Shown here piece by piece: positions 45,853 through 54,911 of a stretch of 64,000 bases of DNA (the first letter of the stretch is position 1; each line of letters starts with the position of its first letter). A program made the position numbers and the translations under genes. Source of the DNA: JAOTVV01 sp041602035 (lineage in GTDB: Bacteria > Gemmatimonadota > Gemmatimonadetes > Gemmatimonadales > GWC2-71-9); the NCBI GenBank assembly GCA_041602035.1, contig JBFIHA010000002.1, positions 162,396 through 226,395 of the forward strand, written 5' to 3'. Under the pieces are notes generated by a model. The model was not told the origin of the DNA. It ran no database searches and saw only the letters and a program-made list of their open reading frames with translations.

Positions 45853-45875
45853 CCCCCTGTAGGTGGGCTGACGCG

Positions 45876-46667
45876 TCAGACGATGCTTCGAACGAAGCCA
45901 CCGTCGACGGCGAGGGCAACTCCGGTGATGTACCCCGCAGCCTCCGAGGCCAGGAAGGCCACAGTGGCCCCCAGTTCTGCCGGCTCACCGATCCGGCGCA
46001 TGGGGATAGTTGCCATGAGGCCGTTGGCGACTTGCTCCGCGGTCGTCCCCGTTGCGTGAGCCCGCCGGCGGAACAGCTCCTCGGAGCGCTCGGTGCGCAT
46101 GTAGCCGGGACAGACGGTATTGACGGTCACCCCGTCTGCTGCCACTTCATCGGCAAGGGCCTTGGCAAACCCGAGCACGCCCGCCCGCGCGGTCGTCGAC
46201 AGGATGAGGTCGCCTAGCGGCTGCTTGGCCGCCACGCTCGTGAGGCAGACCACTCGGCCCCACCGCCGTTGTCGCATGCCGGGCACCACGGCACGGCAGA
46301 GGTCGATGGTCGACAGCAGGTTGAGCTCCAGGGCGGCCTGCCAGCTCTCGGAAGGAGCAGCCTCGAACGTCGTGGCAGGCGGTCCGCCGGCGTTACACAC
46401 GAGGATGTCAATCGGGCCAAGCGAGGACGTCACCTGGGCCACCATCTCGGTGACCTGCTCGGGGGCACTCACGTCGGCTTGGAATCCCCTCACCGGCCGA
46501 CGTCCATCCTTTGCGACGGAGGCCACCGCGCGATCGAGTCGCGACCGATCGCGGCCGTTCATCGCCACGGTGCATCCCTCCGCCACCAGCGCTCGCGCGA
46601 TCGCCAAACCGAGTCCGGAGGACGATCCGCAGACTAGGGCGAGTCGGGTGTCGAGGTGCAGGTTCAT
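45876..46667 (-). CDS. Short-chain dehydrogenase-like protein, atypical active site
   Basis: 263 residues from ATG 46667, with AGGA just upstream. A Rossmann fold with CGSSSGLGLAIA (cofactor Gly motif), NAGG at 92-95 and the C-terminal block VTVNTVCPGYMRTER. Catalytic Ser144 is present, but the YxxxK positions are Ser157 and Arg161 (STTARAG), so the standard proton relay is missing. A recognised SDR subgroup has this pattern; its members may use another mechanism or be non-catalytic. Expressed with the M14 peptidase, divergent from tldD. The open frame upstream of 46667 carries no homology. Confidence 0.88.
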   Translation of the reverse strand: MNLHLDTRLALVCGSSSGLGLAIARALVAEGCTVAMNGRDRSRLDRAVASVAKDGRRPVRGFQADVSAPEQVTEMVAQVTSSLGPIDILVCNAGGPPATTFEAAPSESWQAALELNLLSTIDLCRAVVPGMRQRRWGRVVCLTSVAAKQPLGDLILSTTARAGVLGFAKALADEVAADGVTVNTVCPGYMRTERSEELFRRRAHATGTTAEQVANGLMATIPMRRIGEPAELGATVAFLASEAAGYITGVALAVDGGFVRSIV

Positions 46668-46845
46668 GTTCCTGTCGTGTGAATGAATGGCGTTTGGGTT
46701 GTCGAGACGGAGTCGTCCGTTCGGGACTCGCGGGAATGTGCGAGCGGTGTCGCGTCGCAGCAAGGCTCGGCCTTGGAGCGTTGCGCAGCGACGCACCGCC
46801 GAGACACTATTGGAACACTCGAACGCTTCGGGGTAGACGTAGCGC

Positions 46846-48447
46846 ATGACTGTGAGTCGCCGGGATTTCGTGAAGACCTCGTCGCTGGCGATGGCTGCCC
46901 TCGCCACGCCGGCCGGGTCGAGTATGTTGGCGCGGGAGATGACGCCGTCCCAGCAGAGCGCCGATCTACTGGCGCAGCAGCTTTGTATGTTGGCGCTCGA
47001 CGCTGCGCGATCGGCGGGAGCCTCGTATGCGGATGCACGTGTGGTCGGCATCCGTCGCCAAACGGTGCAGACCCGCGAGGAGCGCGTGAGCGGGGTCGAG
47101 GAGTCGGACAGCCTCGGTCTGGGGGTGCGGGTCCTGGTGGACGGTGCATGGGGGTTTTCGGCGAGCCATCGGTTGGTGCGATCGGAGGCGATGGTCGTAG
47201 CGCGAGCGGCCGTCGAGCAGGCTCGCATCAATGCCAGCGTGGGTGGCCCAGCCGTGGAGCTGGCACCGGTCGAGGCGTATCCGGACGGCGAGTGGCGCAG
47301 TCCCATCACCACAGATCCCTTCGACGTGCCGGTCGAGGACAAGATCGCCCTGCTCCTCGAGGCCAATGCCGAAGCGCTTCGGGTCGATCGCGTGCGCTTC
47401 GTGAGCTCAGCTATCCGGGCGGAGCGGATCGAGACGACGTTTGCCTCGACGGCTGGAAGCCTGATACGTCAGACCGTCTACCGAACCTACCCGACCATGA
47501 CCGTCACCGCGGTTGCCCCGGATCGGTCGGGCTTCGAGAGCCGGTCGTCCGGCGAGGTCGCCCCGATGGGACTCGGATACGAATACGTCGAACGGGTCGA
47601 CCTCAAGGGCCGAGCCGGTCCGTGGGCCGAAGAGGCAGCGGCCACGCTCCTGGCGCGCTCGGTGGAGCCGGGCGAGTACGATCTGGTCCTGCACCCCAGC
47701 CACCTCTTCCTCACGATTCACGAGAGCATCGGGCATGCCACCGAGCTGGATCGGGCCATGGGGTACGAAGCGGGCTTTGCCGGCACGACCTTCCTCGCCC
47801 CACCGCAGGCGGTCTTGGGCACGTTCCAGTTCGGCCCGGAGTTCATGAACGTCCAGGGCGATCGCACCCAGCGCGGGGCGCTGGCCACGGTGGGTTGGGA
47901 TGACGAGGGCGTCGCGGCCGACAGCTGGCCCATTGTCAAAGACGGCGTATTGGTCGATTACCAGACCACGCGGGAGCAGGCGGGGTGGATTGCCGAACTC
48001 ACCGGCAACGAGCGATCCCATGGATGCGCTCACGCCGAGTCGTGGCAGCATGCGCAGTTCCAGCGGATGCCGAACGTTTCACTGCTCCCCGGGGAGGAAG
48101 GGCATGCCCTCGACGATCTCATCGCCGCAACGGATCGTGGCATCCTGATCAGGGGACGCGGCTCGTACAGCATCGACCAGCAGCGGTACAACTTCCAGTT
48201 TGGCGGGCAGGTGTTTCATGAGATCAAGGGTGGGAAGATCGTCGGCCTGCTCAAAGGCGTGGCGTACCAGAGCCGCACGCCGGAGTTCTGGAACTCACTG
48301 GACATGTTGGGCGGCCCGCAGACGTACGAGCTCGGCGGAACGCTCGGAGACGGCAAAGGACAGCCACCACAGTCCAACGCGGTGAGCCACGGCTGCCCGG
48401 CCGCCCGGTTCCGTGGTGTCCGCGTGATCAACACGGCGGCCGCATGA
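46846..48447 (+). CDS. tldD: TldD-family metalloprotease with Tat signal
   Basis: 533 residues. The N-terminus SRRDFVKTSSLAMAALATPA is a twin-arginine signal, unusual because E. coli TldD is cytosolic. The zinc motif HESIGH lies at 292-297 and the GRGSYSIDQQRYNFQFGGQ block near the C-terminus is the TldD hallmark. TldD and TldE form a heterodimer that degrades unfolded or modified peptides through a narrow channel. The partner gene follows with a 4-base overlap. The divergent gap (46668-46845) holds no convincing promoter. Confidence 0.93.
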   Translation: MTVSRRDFVKTSSLAMAALATPAGSSMLAREMTPSQQSADLLAQQLCMLALDAARSAGASYADARVVGIRRQTVQTREERVSGVEESDSLGLGVRVLVDGAWGFSASHRLVRSEAMVVARAAVEQARINASVGGPAVELAPVEAYPDGEWRSPITTDPFDVPVEDKIALLLEANAEALRVDRVRFVSSAIRAERIETTFASTAGSLIRQTVYRTYPTMTVTAVAPDRSGFESRSSGEVAPMGLGYEYVERVDLKGRAGPWAEEAAATLLARSVEPGEYDLVLHPSHLFLTIHESIGHATELDRAMGYEAGFAGTTFLAPPQAVLGTFQFGPEFMNVQGDRTQRGALATVGWDDEGVAADSWPIVKDGVLVDYQTTREQAGWIAELTGNERSHGCAHAESWQHAQFQRMPNVSLLPGEEGHALDDLIAATDRGILIRGRGSYSIDQQRYNFQFGGQVFHEIKGGKIVGLLKGVAYQSRTPEFWNSLDMLGGPQTYELGGTLGDGKGQPPQSNAVSHGCPAARFRGVRVINTAAA

Positions 48448-49805
48448 CCGCGCCCCGGGTGGATCTGCTCACCGAGGCCGAGGCGCGTCGGCTCTGTGAC
48501 CGGACGTTGCAGCGAATCGAGGCCGACGCCGCCGAGGTCCGCGTGTCGGCAACGCTTGCTGGCAATACGCGAGCGGCCATGAACCGCATTACGACGGGTG
48601 GGGATGTCTCCGACCTCGCCGTGACATTGTCCGCGTGGCTGGGCACGCGCGGCGCATCGGTGGTTGCCAACCGCACGGATGATCAAGCACTCGCTGCGGC
48701 AGCGGAGCGCGTGGTGACACTCGCCGGGGTCGCGCCCGAGGATCCTGAGTATATGCCGCCACCGGTCGGCCAACGCTACGCACCCGTGGAGGCGTTCTTT
48801 GCCTCAACGGTAGGACTCGATGCGCGGACTCGGGCCGATGCGACCGCGGCGATGGTGAACGAGGCGAAGCAGGCGGACCTGGTCGGATCGAGCTATCTGT
48901 CCCATGAGGCGAATGCCTTGGCCATCGCGAACTCCGAGGGGCTGTTCGCCTATCACCGATCGACCGCCGCCGCCGTCTCGACAACTGTGCGGACACCGGA
49001 CGGGCGCGGATCCGGGTGGGCCGGCGCCACGCACAACGATTGGGAGCGTCTCGGCTCAGCGCAGCGACTCGCTCGGGTGGCGGCGGAGAAGGCGCGTGCC
49101 AGCGTCAGTGCGGGAACGGTTGAGCCTGGAGCGTACACGGTGGTGCTCGAGCCAACCGCCGTGGCCGACCTCGTCCGCCTCCTGCCCAGGGCCCTCGACG
49201 CTCGGATGGCTGACGAAGGCCGCTCGCCGTTTTCGAAGCACGGTGGCGGCACGAAGGTGGGCGAGCGGGTCGTGAATCCGCTGGTTACGATCTTTTCCGA
49301 CGCGACCGACCCCGACCTACTGGCCATGCCGTTTACGGATGACGGCACCCCCATTCCGCGCACCACCTGGATTGAGCGTGGGGTGCTACAGAACCTCTCG
49401 AGTAGCCGCTACTGGGCCGACCGGCACGGCCATCCGCCAATCCCGATGGGCGGAGGACTGAAGATGGTCGGCGGAAACGCGCCGCTGGATCGGCTCATTG
49501 GGGGGGTGGAGCAGGGTCTCCTGATCACGCGCTTCTGGTACGTTCGCTCGGTTGATCCCCGCACGCTCCATTACACGGGACTCACCCGGGACGGGACGTT
49601 TCGGATCGAGGGGGGTCGCATCACCGCAGCGGTCCCCAACCTCCGGTTCAACGAGAGCGTGCTCGGGATGTTGGAGCGGGTCACGGCCCTGGGGGTCACA
49701 GGACGAACGCTCCCCTCCGGGGCGGGTGATCCCGGCTCACCGATCGCAGTCCCCCCGCTCGTGGTCGAAGACTTCCACTTTACGTCGGTCTCGGACGCGA
49801 TCTAG
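48444..49805 (+). CDS. tldE: TldE/PmbA-like partner of TldD
   Basis: 453 residues. It follows tldD by an ATGA overlap. It has the TldD/PmbA fold (SYLSHEANALAIANSEGLFAY, PFTDDGTPIPRTTWIERGVLQN, GGLLITRFWYVRS-type C-terminus) but no HExxxH, as expected for the non-catalytic subunit. No Tat signal or other signal peptide is visible, so if the pair assembles outside the cytoplasm it would have to ride with TldD. Convergent with the next gene across 12 bases. Confidence 0.88.
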   Translation: MTAPRVDLLTEAEARRLCDRTLQRIEADAAEVRVSATLAGNTRAAMNRITTGGDVSDLAVTLSAWLGTRGASVVANRTDDQALAAAAERVVTLAGVAPEDPEYMPPPVGQRYAPVEAFFASTVGLDARTRADATAAMVNEAKQADLVGSSYLSHEANALAIANSEGLFAYHRSTAAAVSTTVRTPDGRGSGWAGATHNDWERLGSAQRLARVAAEKARASVSAGTVEPGAYTVVLEPTAVADLVRLLPRALDARMADEGRSPFSKHGGGTKVGERVVNPLVTIFSDATDPDLLAMPFTDDGTPIPRTTWIERGVLQNLSSSRYWADRHGHPPIPMGGGLKMVGGNAPLDRLIGGVEQGLLITRFWYVRSVDPRTLHYTGLTRDGTFRIEGGRITAAVPNLRFNESVLGMLERVTALGVTGRTLPSGAGDPGSPIAVPPLVVEDFHFTSVSDAI

Positions 49806-49817
49806 CGGCCGCCACGT

Positions 49818-50624
49818 TCAGGGCTTGGTAGCGATAAAGCCCCGCGACGCGTGATCGTGGATCCGGTCGAAGCGCCACCCCGTGTAGTGCGACTTGACGA
49901 TCTCGGGCGCGAACGTGAGGACGCCCTGCGTGCTGTCCGACGTCAGCAAGTGGTGGACGCCTCCGGGTAGTGTCCGCTCCATGAGGGCACGGAAGAACTG
50001 CTCTCGGTCTGCGGCGCCCAGCCCTGCGAGTGTCGCCGGATCCAGCACGGCCAACGACGGCGCCACCTCGGGGAACCACATTCCCAGACTCACCACGTAG
50101 GCCTGGATCCTCGTGCCCAGCGCCTCGGCGGCGGCTCGGGTTTCGAGGGCTTCGACCTGCGCGACCTGTGGACCGATGAACACAACAGACCAGTCGTGAG
50201 CCGCGAGGTACAGGCATGCGGGCTGGGCACCCCTCCCGACGGCCAGGGCCACTCCGCCGGACTCCAGCGTCGAGACGAGCGAGACCAGCGGCGAGTGCGG
50301 ATCGATACCCCAATGCGTGGGCTCCTGCTGCGCCCGCCGCAACTTGAGGTGTCGGGAACGCCACCGTCGATAGCTCGGCAGATTCAGCCGGCGCATGATC
50401 AGCCGATCGACGTGCTCGAGCACGAGCACTTCGGTCAGCAGTAACTGCTCTTCCGCACCGGCATCGAGTTCACGCACCGCGTCGTCGGCGATGCCGAGCA
50501 GTTCCTCGCGACTGATCTGCTGTTTGAACTCTTCGATCCGCTCGAGAATGAACTCCCCGTATTCCTGTCGGAGCGAGCGTGGCGATCGGCCATGCCGAGG
50601 GCGAGGTTGTGGTGACGTCAGCAC
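49818..50624 (-). CDS. Unknown protein with methyltransferase-like C-terminal half
   Basis: 268 residues from a GTG overlapping the CDF gene by 7 bases. The N-terminal ~110 residues are helical and charged (EYGEFILERIEEFKQQ). The C-terminal part has a Rossmann-like pattern (GVALAVGRGAQPACLYLAAHD, FIGPQVAQVEAL, TLPGGVHHLLTSDS) seen in degenerate SAM methyltransferases, but the SAM loop is not canonical. Function unknown. Co-transcribed with the metal exporter. Confidence 0.65.
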   Translation of the reverse strand: MLTSPQPRPRHGRSPRSLRQEYGEFILERIEEFKQQISREELLGIADDAVRELDAGAEEQLLLTEVLVLEHVDRLIMRRLNLPSYRRWRSRHLKLRRAQQEPTHWGIDPHSPLVSLVSTLESGGVALAVGRGAQPACLYLAAHDWSVVFIGPQVAQVEALETRAAAEALGTRIQAYVVSLGMWFPEVAPSLAVLDPATLAGLGAADREQFFRALMERTLPGGVHHLLTSDSTQGVLTFAPEIVKSHYTGWRFDRIHDHASRGFIATKP

Positions 50625-51496
50625 GGCTCGACGTGGACGATGACCTCGTGAAAGCCGAGGTCGTCACGGAGTCGACGTTCGACGTCGTCGGCCAGGTCGT
50701 GCGCTGCTTCGACCGTTGCGGTGCCGTCGACGGCGATCGTCAACTCGACGAAACGACGCTCGTGGACGCCGCGCGATCGGATGTCATACGCGCGGACCAC
50801 GCCGCTCACGTCCTCGGCGGCATGTTGGATCTCCTGTGGCTCGGTAACGAGCTGGTCCACCAAGACCGGAACCGAGCGCGCCACGATCTTGTACGCCAAC
50901 ACGACGATGACCACGGCGATCACCAGGGCCATGATGGGGTCCACGTAGGCGTAGCCGTACTGGCCGGCCAGCACCCCGACCAGAACGCCCATGGTGATGA
51001 AGACGTCGGCGCGAGTGTGCGCGGCATCGGCGAGCAGAATGTCGCTCTTGAGCTCCCGGCCTCGTCGGGTCTCGTAGACCGCCACGACTGCGTTCACGAT
51101 GAGCGTGCCGACCAGCAGGCCGAACTCGGTGGGCGTGATGTCGATCGTGACGCCCCCAGCCATCAAGCGCTCGATCGCCCGCTGGACCAGCTCGAATCCC
51201 GTGATCGATAGGAAGACAACGATGGCCAAGGCACCGAGGCTCTCGAACTTCTCGTGTCCGTACGGATGATCCTCGTCGGGCTCCCTCGCCGCGACTCGGA
51301 TGACGGCGAGCGCCAACACGTTGTTGAACGCATCGACAGAGGAGTGCACGGCGTCGCCGAGCACGCCGAGGGAGCCCGTGCGGAGTCCGATGACAAACTT
51401 GGCCCCCACGACGCCCAGGTTTGCGATGAGGAGGCCGATGAGAACGCGGCGAACTTGTGCGGTTCGGTCGGATCGCGCCAAGTGCGGCGGCGGCAT
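50618..51496 (-). CDS. Cation diffusion facilitator (zinc/iron efflux)
   Basis: 292 residues from ATG 51496; TTG 51505 is an alternative. Six spans, with the metal-site aspartates in GDAVHSSVDA (span 2) and ADAAHTRADV (span 5), the HxxxD/DxxxD CDF pattern. HPYGHEKFE is the conserved loop. A cytoplasmic C-terminal dimerisation domain (ERRFVELTIAVDG, HEVIVHVEP) is present. It exports divalent metals by proton antiport. A perfect TTGACA lies at 51533-51528 on the minus strand but no -10 follows at the right distance. Confidence 0.92.
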   Translation of the reverse strand: MPPPHLARSDRTAQVRRVLIGLLIANLGVVGAKFVIGLRTGSLGVLGDAVHSSVDAFNNVLALAVIRVAAREPDEDHPYGHEKFESLGALAIVVFLSITGFELVQRAIERLMAGGVTIDITPTEFGLLVGTLIVNAVVAVYETRRGRELKSDILLADAAHTRADVFITMGVLVGVLAGQYGYAYVDPIMALVIAVVIVVLAYKIVARSVPVLVDQLVTEPQEIQHAAEDVSGVVRAYDIRSRGVHERRFVELTIAVDGTATVEAAHDLADDVERRLRDDLGFHEVIVHVEPC

Positions 51497-51584
51497 GAGG
51501 TGCAACCTCGCTCGGCGCGGCTTCGATTGTCAACGGTTCGGTGGGCAGGTCCCCGCCGCCCGGCCGATTCCCTCGCGGCCGCCG

Positions 51585-52742
51585 TCAGTCAGCACGCAGG
51601 AGCGCGCCTTTCAAGTAGCTGCTCTCGGGTACGGTGAGCACGTCCGGATGGTCGTCGCTCTGTCCCACGAGCTGTTGGAGCACGATGCGCCGACCGCAGT
51701 CCGCGGCCGCGGCGCTGAGCATGTCGAGGAAGCGAGCACGGCTCACGTGGAACGAGCACGAGCACGTGAGCAACCGCCCGCCCGGCGCGAGCATCCGGAG
51801 CGCTCGGAGGTTGACTTCCTTGTAGCCACGTAGGGCGGCCGTCACCGCCTGGCGCGTCTTCGCGAAGGCGGGTGGGTCCAGCACGATCGTGTCGAACCGT
51901 GCTCCATCGGTCTCGAGCGATCGCATGGCATCGAACGCATTGGCCTCCATCCATTGGATTGGACCGCCGGCATTGAGGGCGGCGTTGGCGCGCGCCGCCT
52001 CCAGGGCGGGCCCGCTCGAATCGATGGCGAGCACCGAGTCGGCCCGTTGCGCCATGTGGAGGGCGAAGAGGCCCTGATACGTGAACACGTCCAGCGCGCG
52101 ACCGCGGGCGACCCGCCCCATCAGCTGGTGATTCGCGCGCTGGTCCAGGAACGCCCCCGTCTTTTGCCCGGTGCGCGGGAGCGCCCAGTAGCGCACGGCT
52201 CCCGCGCGCACATCCACCCGCTCCGGCACCGATCCGGCAATGTCTTCGATCGCGAGCGGCAGCCCCTCGTGTCGGCGTACCGATGCGTCGTTGCGGAGCA
52301 GGATGCCTGACGGACACAGTGCGGTCGTGATGGCGCCGAGGACGTCGTGGCGCACGGCCTCGGCGCCAGCAGTGAGAAGCTGGGCGACGACGTATTCCCC
52401 GTAGCGATCGATTACGAGGCCCGGAAGGCCGTCGCCTTCCGCATGCACGACCCGGTACGCCGTGGTGTCCGCGGCGAGGTGCGACCTGCGGGCGGCGGCC
52501 TGCGCGATACGCTCCGCCCACCACGCCTCGTCGATCGCGACGTCGTCCGCTGTGAGCAGGCGAAGACGAATCTCCGACAGCGGACTCCACAAGGCGCGAC
52601 CCAACGGGCGTCCCCTGGGGTCCACGACACGCACTGGTCCCGCTGGGAGAGCGCGGTCGTCGACGTCTGACCTGTAGACCCACGGGTGGCCGCCGCGCAG
52701 TCGACGCGCACCGCGTCTCGACACGACGACGGATGGAATCAT
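51585..52742 (-). CDS. rlmI: 23S rRNA m5C1962 methyltransferase-like protein
   Basis: 385 residues from ATG 52742. The N-terminal PUA-like domain (VVSRRGARRLRGGHPWVYRSD) is followed by the EEHEI-type linker and a SAM domain: ALDVFTYQGLFALHMAQ, VLAIDSSGPAL, and DTIVLDPPAFAKTRQAV with the catalytic-loop DPPAF. The C-terminus has CSCSFHVSR with the conserved cysteine. RlmI methylates C1962 of 23S rRNA. The frame is open upstream of 52742 without homology. It is the first gene of the rlmI-CDF-unknown set. Confidence 0.92.
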   Translation of the reverse strand: MIPSVVVSRRGARRLRGGHPWVYRSDVDDRALPAGPVRVVDPRGRPLGRALWSPLSEIRLRLLTADDVAIDEAWWAERIAQAAARRSHLAADTTAYRVVHAEGDGLPGLVIDRYGEYVVAQLLTAGAEAVRHDVLGAITTALCPSGILLRNDASVRRHEGLPLAIEDIAGSVPERVDVRAGAVRYWALPRTGQKTGAFLDQRANHQLMGRVARGRALDVFTYQGLFALHMAQRADSVLAIDSSGPALEAARANAALNAGGPIQWMEANAFDAMRSLETDGARFDTIVLDPPAFAKTRQAVTAALRGYKEVNLRALRMLAPGGRLLTCSCSFHVSRARFLDMLSAAAADCGRRIVLQQLVGQSDDHPDVLTVPESSYLKGALLRAD

Positions 52743-52826
52743 CCGCACCCCGTCTCCGTGAAAGACCTCGCGGTCCGAACACGGGTATCTTGTGGGCAGT
52801 CGAGGTGGGGAGACAAGGAGGCCGTC

Positions 52827-53456
52827 GTGAGATCGGAGCTTCGCTTGCTGGCCATCGTCGGGCCACCCGTGGTGGACATGGCGGAAGTCGTCGACGCCTG
52901 CCGCGAGGCGGTTGCCGGCGGGGCAACGGCTGTGCAGCTCAGGGCGAAGGAGGTCCCCGCGGGCGTCCTCACGGCAACGGCGCGGCACCTGTGTGCGGCA
53001 TTGCCGGTCCCCGTCTGGATCAACGACCGCGCCGATGTGGCGCTCGCGGCCGGAGCACGGGGCGTGCACGTGGGGGCAGAGGATCTCCCTCCCGCCGCCG
53101 TGCGCGAACTTGCGGGCCACGCGCTCCGCGTTGGCATTTCAGTTGGCGATGTGCGCGAAGCGGAGCACGCGCTCGCCTCGCCGGTCGACTATTGGAGTGT
53201 GGGCTCGATCTATCACACCGGCACGAAGCCGGACGCCGGCGTGCCGATCGGCCCGGAAGGGTTCCGGTCGCTGGCCGCCCTCGCACCGTCCAGCATGCCC
53301 GTCATCGCGATTGGCGGTATCTCGGCGGCCAACGTGGCCGATGTGCTGGCGGCCGGCGCATGTGGTGTCGCCGTGAGCAGCGCCGTGTTCGGTGCTCCGA
53401 ATGTCCGCGACGCCGCTCGGCGGCTCCGCGACATCATCGACGTGTCGCTCCGTTAG
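52827..53456 (+). CDS. thiE: Thiamine-phosphate synthase
   Basis: 209 residues from GTG 52827 with AAGGAGG five bases upstream. It couples HMP-diphosphate and thiazole phosphate. All ThiE blocks are present: VQLRAKE, INDRADVALAAGARGVHVGAEDL, YWSVGSIYHTGTKPDAG with the phosphate-binding TxTK, and VIAIGGISAANV. This copy is more canonical than the one at 17179. A TATCTT element (52786-52791) could be its -10. The 3' end overlaps convergent mltG by 23 bases. Confidence 0.93.
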   Translation: MRSELRLLAIVGPPVVDMAEVVDACREAVAGGATAVQLRAKEVPAGVLTATARHLCAALPVPVWINDRADVALAAGARGVHVGAEDLPPAAVRELAGHALRVGISVGDVREAEHALASPVDYWSVGSIYHTGTKPDAGVPIGPEGFRSLAALAPSSMPVIAIGGISAANVADVLAAGACGVAVSSAVFGAPNVRDAARRLRDIIDVSLR

Positions 53457-54429
53457 GCTCGCGGCGAGCCGGTGCCGAGCTCCGGACCTCGCGGATGGCG
53501 CGAAGGTGGTCCGCGTAGGTGCGCGAGAAAACGTGTTTGCCGTCGGGCCGCGCGACGAAGTACAGCAACTCGGAACGCGCGGGATAGAGTGCCGCCTGAA
53601 GGCTTTCCGTCGACGGCGACCCGATGGGGCCGGGCGGCAGCCCGTCGATCACGTAGGTGTTGTACGGCGAGCGGGTCTGGTAGTCGCGCTCGAACAATCG
53701 GCGGCGGCGTCCCAACGCGTAGATCACGGTGGGATCGGCTTGGAGACGCATGCCGAGCGCCAAGCGGTTGTGGTATACCGACGACACGTAGGGTCGATCG
53801 GGGCCGTAGCGCACCTCTCCCTCGATGATGCTCGCGAGCGTCACCAGTTCGTCCGGCGTGAGCCCCAGGGTATCCAGTCGTGCATCCCATGCCGGCTGCC
53901 AGCGACGCCGGAACTCGGTCGCCATCTGGCGGACCACGTCACTCGCGGACGCGCCAACCGGTACGAGGTACGAGCTGGGATACAGATACCCTTCCAGGGT
54001 CGTACCGGGCACGCCGAGCGTCTGCCGCAGGGAATCGTCTCGGGCCGCCGCCAGAACACTATCGGCGGGAATGCCGAGTTGCGCCTCGATGGCGGCGGCG
54101 ATCTCGACCAGCATGAGTCCCTCGGCGACGGTCAACCGGCGTTCTGCCGGCCGGCCGGCGACGAGGATGCGGAGCACCGCGTCCATCGACCCGTCTCGCG
54201 GCACGTCGTACGTGCCCGCCTGCACTGCGCGGCCCTGCCCCTTGAGGGTCGCGTAGAAGCGGAACAGCGACGCCGACTCCACCACATCTCGGGCGGCAAG
54301 CGATTCCGCGACGGCGCGCAACGTGGCACCGCGGGGTACGGTGAACCGCACGGTATCCGCGGTCGTCGGCGCGTCGGTACAGGCGACGAGCGCCGCCGCG
54401 AGCAAGAGCACGCCAGCTCGCCGGCTCAT
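53434..54429 (-). CDS. mltG: Endolytic murein transglycosylase MltG-like, with lipobox
   Basis: 331 residues. The C-terminal YceG domain has LVTLASIIEGEV with the catalytic Glu, YVSSVYHNRL, MRLQADPTVIYALG, SPYNTYVIDGLPPGPIGSP and the final block. The N-terminal LysM-like part is around 28-90. Instead of the usual membrane span, the start is a short signal peptide ending LVAC, a lipobox, so the protein may be lipidated. It cuts nascent glycan strands and sets chain length. Overlaps ruvX by 4 bases. Confidence 0.9.
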   Translation of the reverse strand: MSRRAGVLLLAAALVACTDAPTTADTVRFTVPRGATLRAVAESLAARDVVESASLFRFYATLKGQGRAVQAGTYDVPRDGSMDAVLRILVAGRPAERRLTVAEGLMLVEIAAAIEAQLGIPADSVLAAARDDSLRQTLGVPGTTLEGYLYPSSYLVPVGASASDVVRQMATEFRRRWQPAWDARLDTLGLTPDELVTLASIIEGEVRYGPDRPYVSSVYHNRLALGMRLQADPTVIYALGRRRRLFERDYQTRSPYNTYVIDGLPPGPIGSPSTESLQAALYPARSELLYFVARPDGKHVFSRTYADHLRAIREVRSSAPARREPNGATRR

Positions 54430-54911
54430 CGCCGCGACTCCAAGAAAGCCTGGAGCAACGTGGTTGCCGCGAGTTGGTCGATGTCCTGCTTGCGACCCTT
54501 GAGGCGGCCGCCCAGGGTCCGAATCGCATCCAGCGCCCGCGCCGTAGTCATCCGCTCGTCACGCAAGACGATCGGGAGGCCACTGTGCTCGGCGATGCGG
54601 GCGGCGATGGCTCGGGCCTCGCTCGCTCGTGTCCCCTCCGATCCGTCTGGGAGCAGCGGCAGTCCCACGACGATCCCGACGGGCCGGTGAGTGTCGAGGT
54701 AAGTCCTGAGTCGCTTGAGTGGAAACCGCCGGCCGAGGCGACGGGTCAGCGTCGCGAGGGGCTGCGCGATCATCTGTGTGGGGTCGGTGAGGGCGAGCCC
54801 AATCCGCTTGTCACCGATATCGATCGCGAGCAAGCGACCGGGGGTGGGGAGGTCGTCGGGCGAATGATCCGATCGTCCGATTCGCCCGTCGGCGGATTTT
54901 CCGACGCTCAT
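54426..54911 (-). CDS. ruvX: YqgF/RuvX-family putative pre-16S rRNA nuclease
   Basis: 161 residues. LLAIDIGDKRIGLALTD is the RNase-H-like start, VGIVVGLPLLPDGSEG is the second block, and VLRDERMTTARA and QDIDQLAATTLLQAFL hold the acidic C-terminal residues. It processes the 5' end of 16S rRNA in E. coli. The order mltG-ruvX is a frequent pairing. The first ~25 residues are extra compared with the family and may be an over-extended start. Confidence 0.92.
   Translation of the reverse strand: MSVGKSADGRIGRSDHSPDDLPTPGRLLAIDIGDKRIGLALTDPTQMIAQPLATLTRRLGRRFPLKRLRTYLDTHRPVGIVVGLPLLPDGSEGTRASEARAIAARIAEHSGLPIVLRDERMTTARALDAIRTLGGRLKGRKQDIDQLAATTLLQAFLESRR

Noticed and set aside
51528..51533. Perfect TTGACA upstream of the metal exporter
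   Set aside because: No -10-like hexamer at 16-18 bases, so a promoter cannot be supported.
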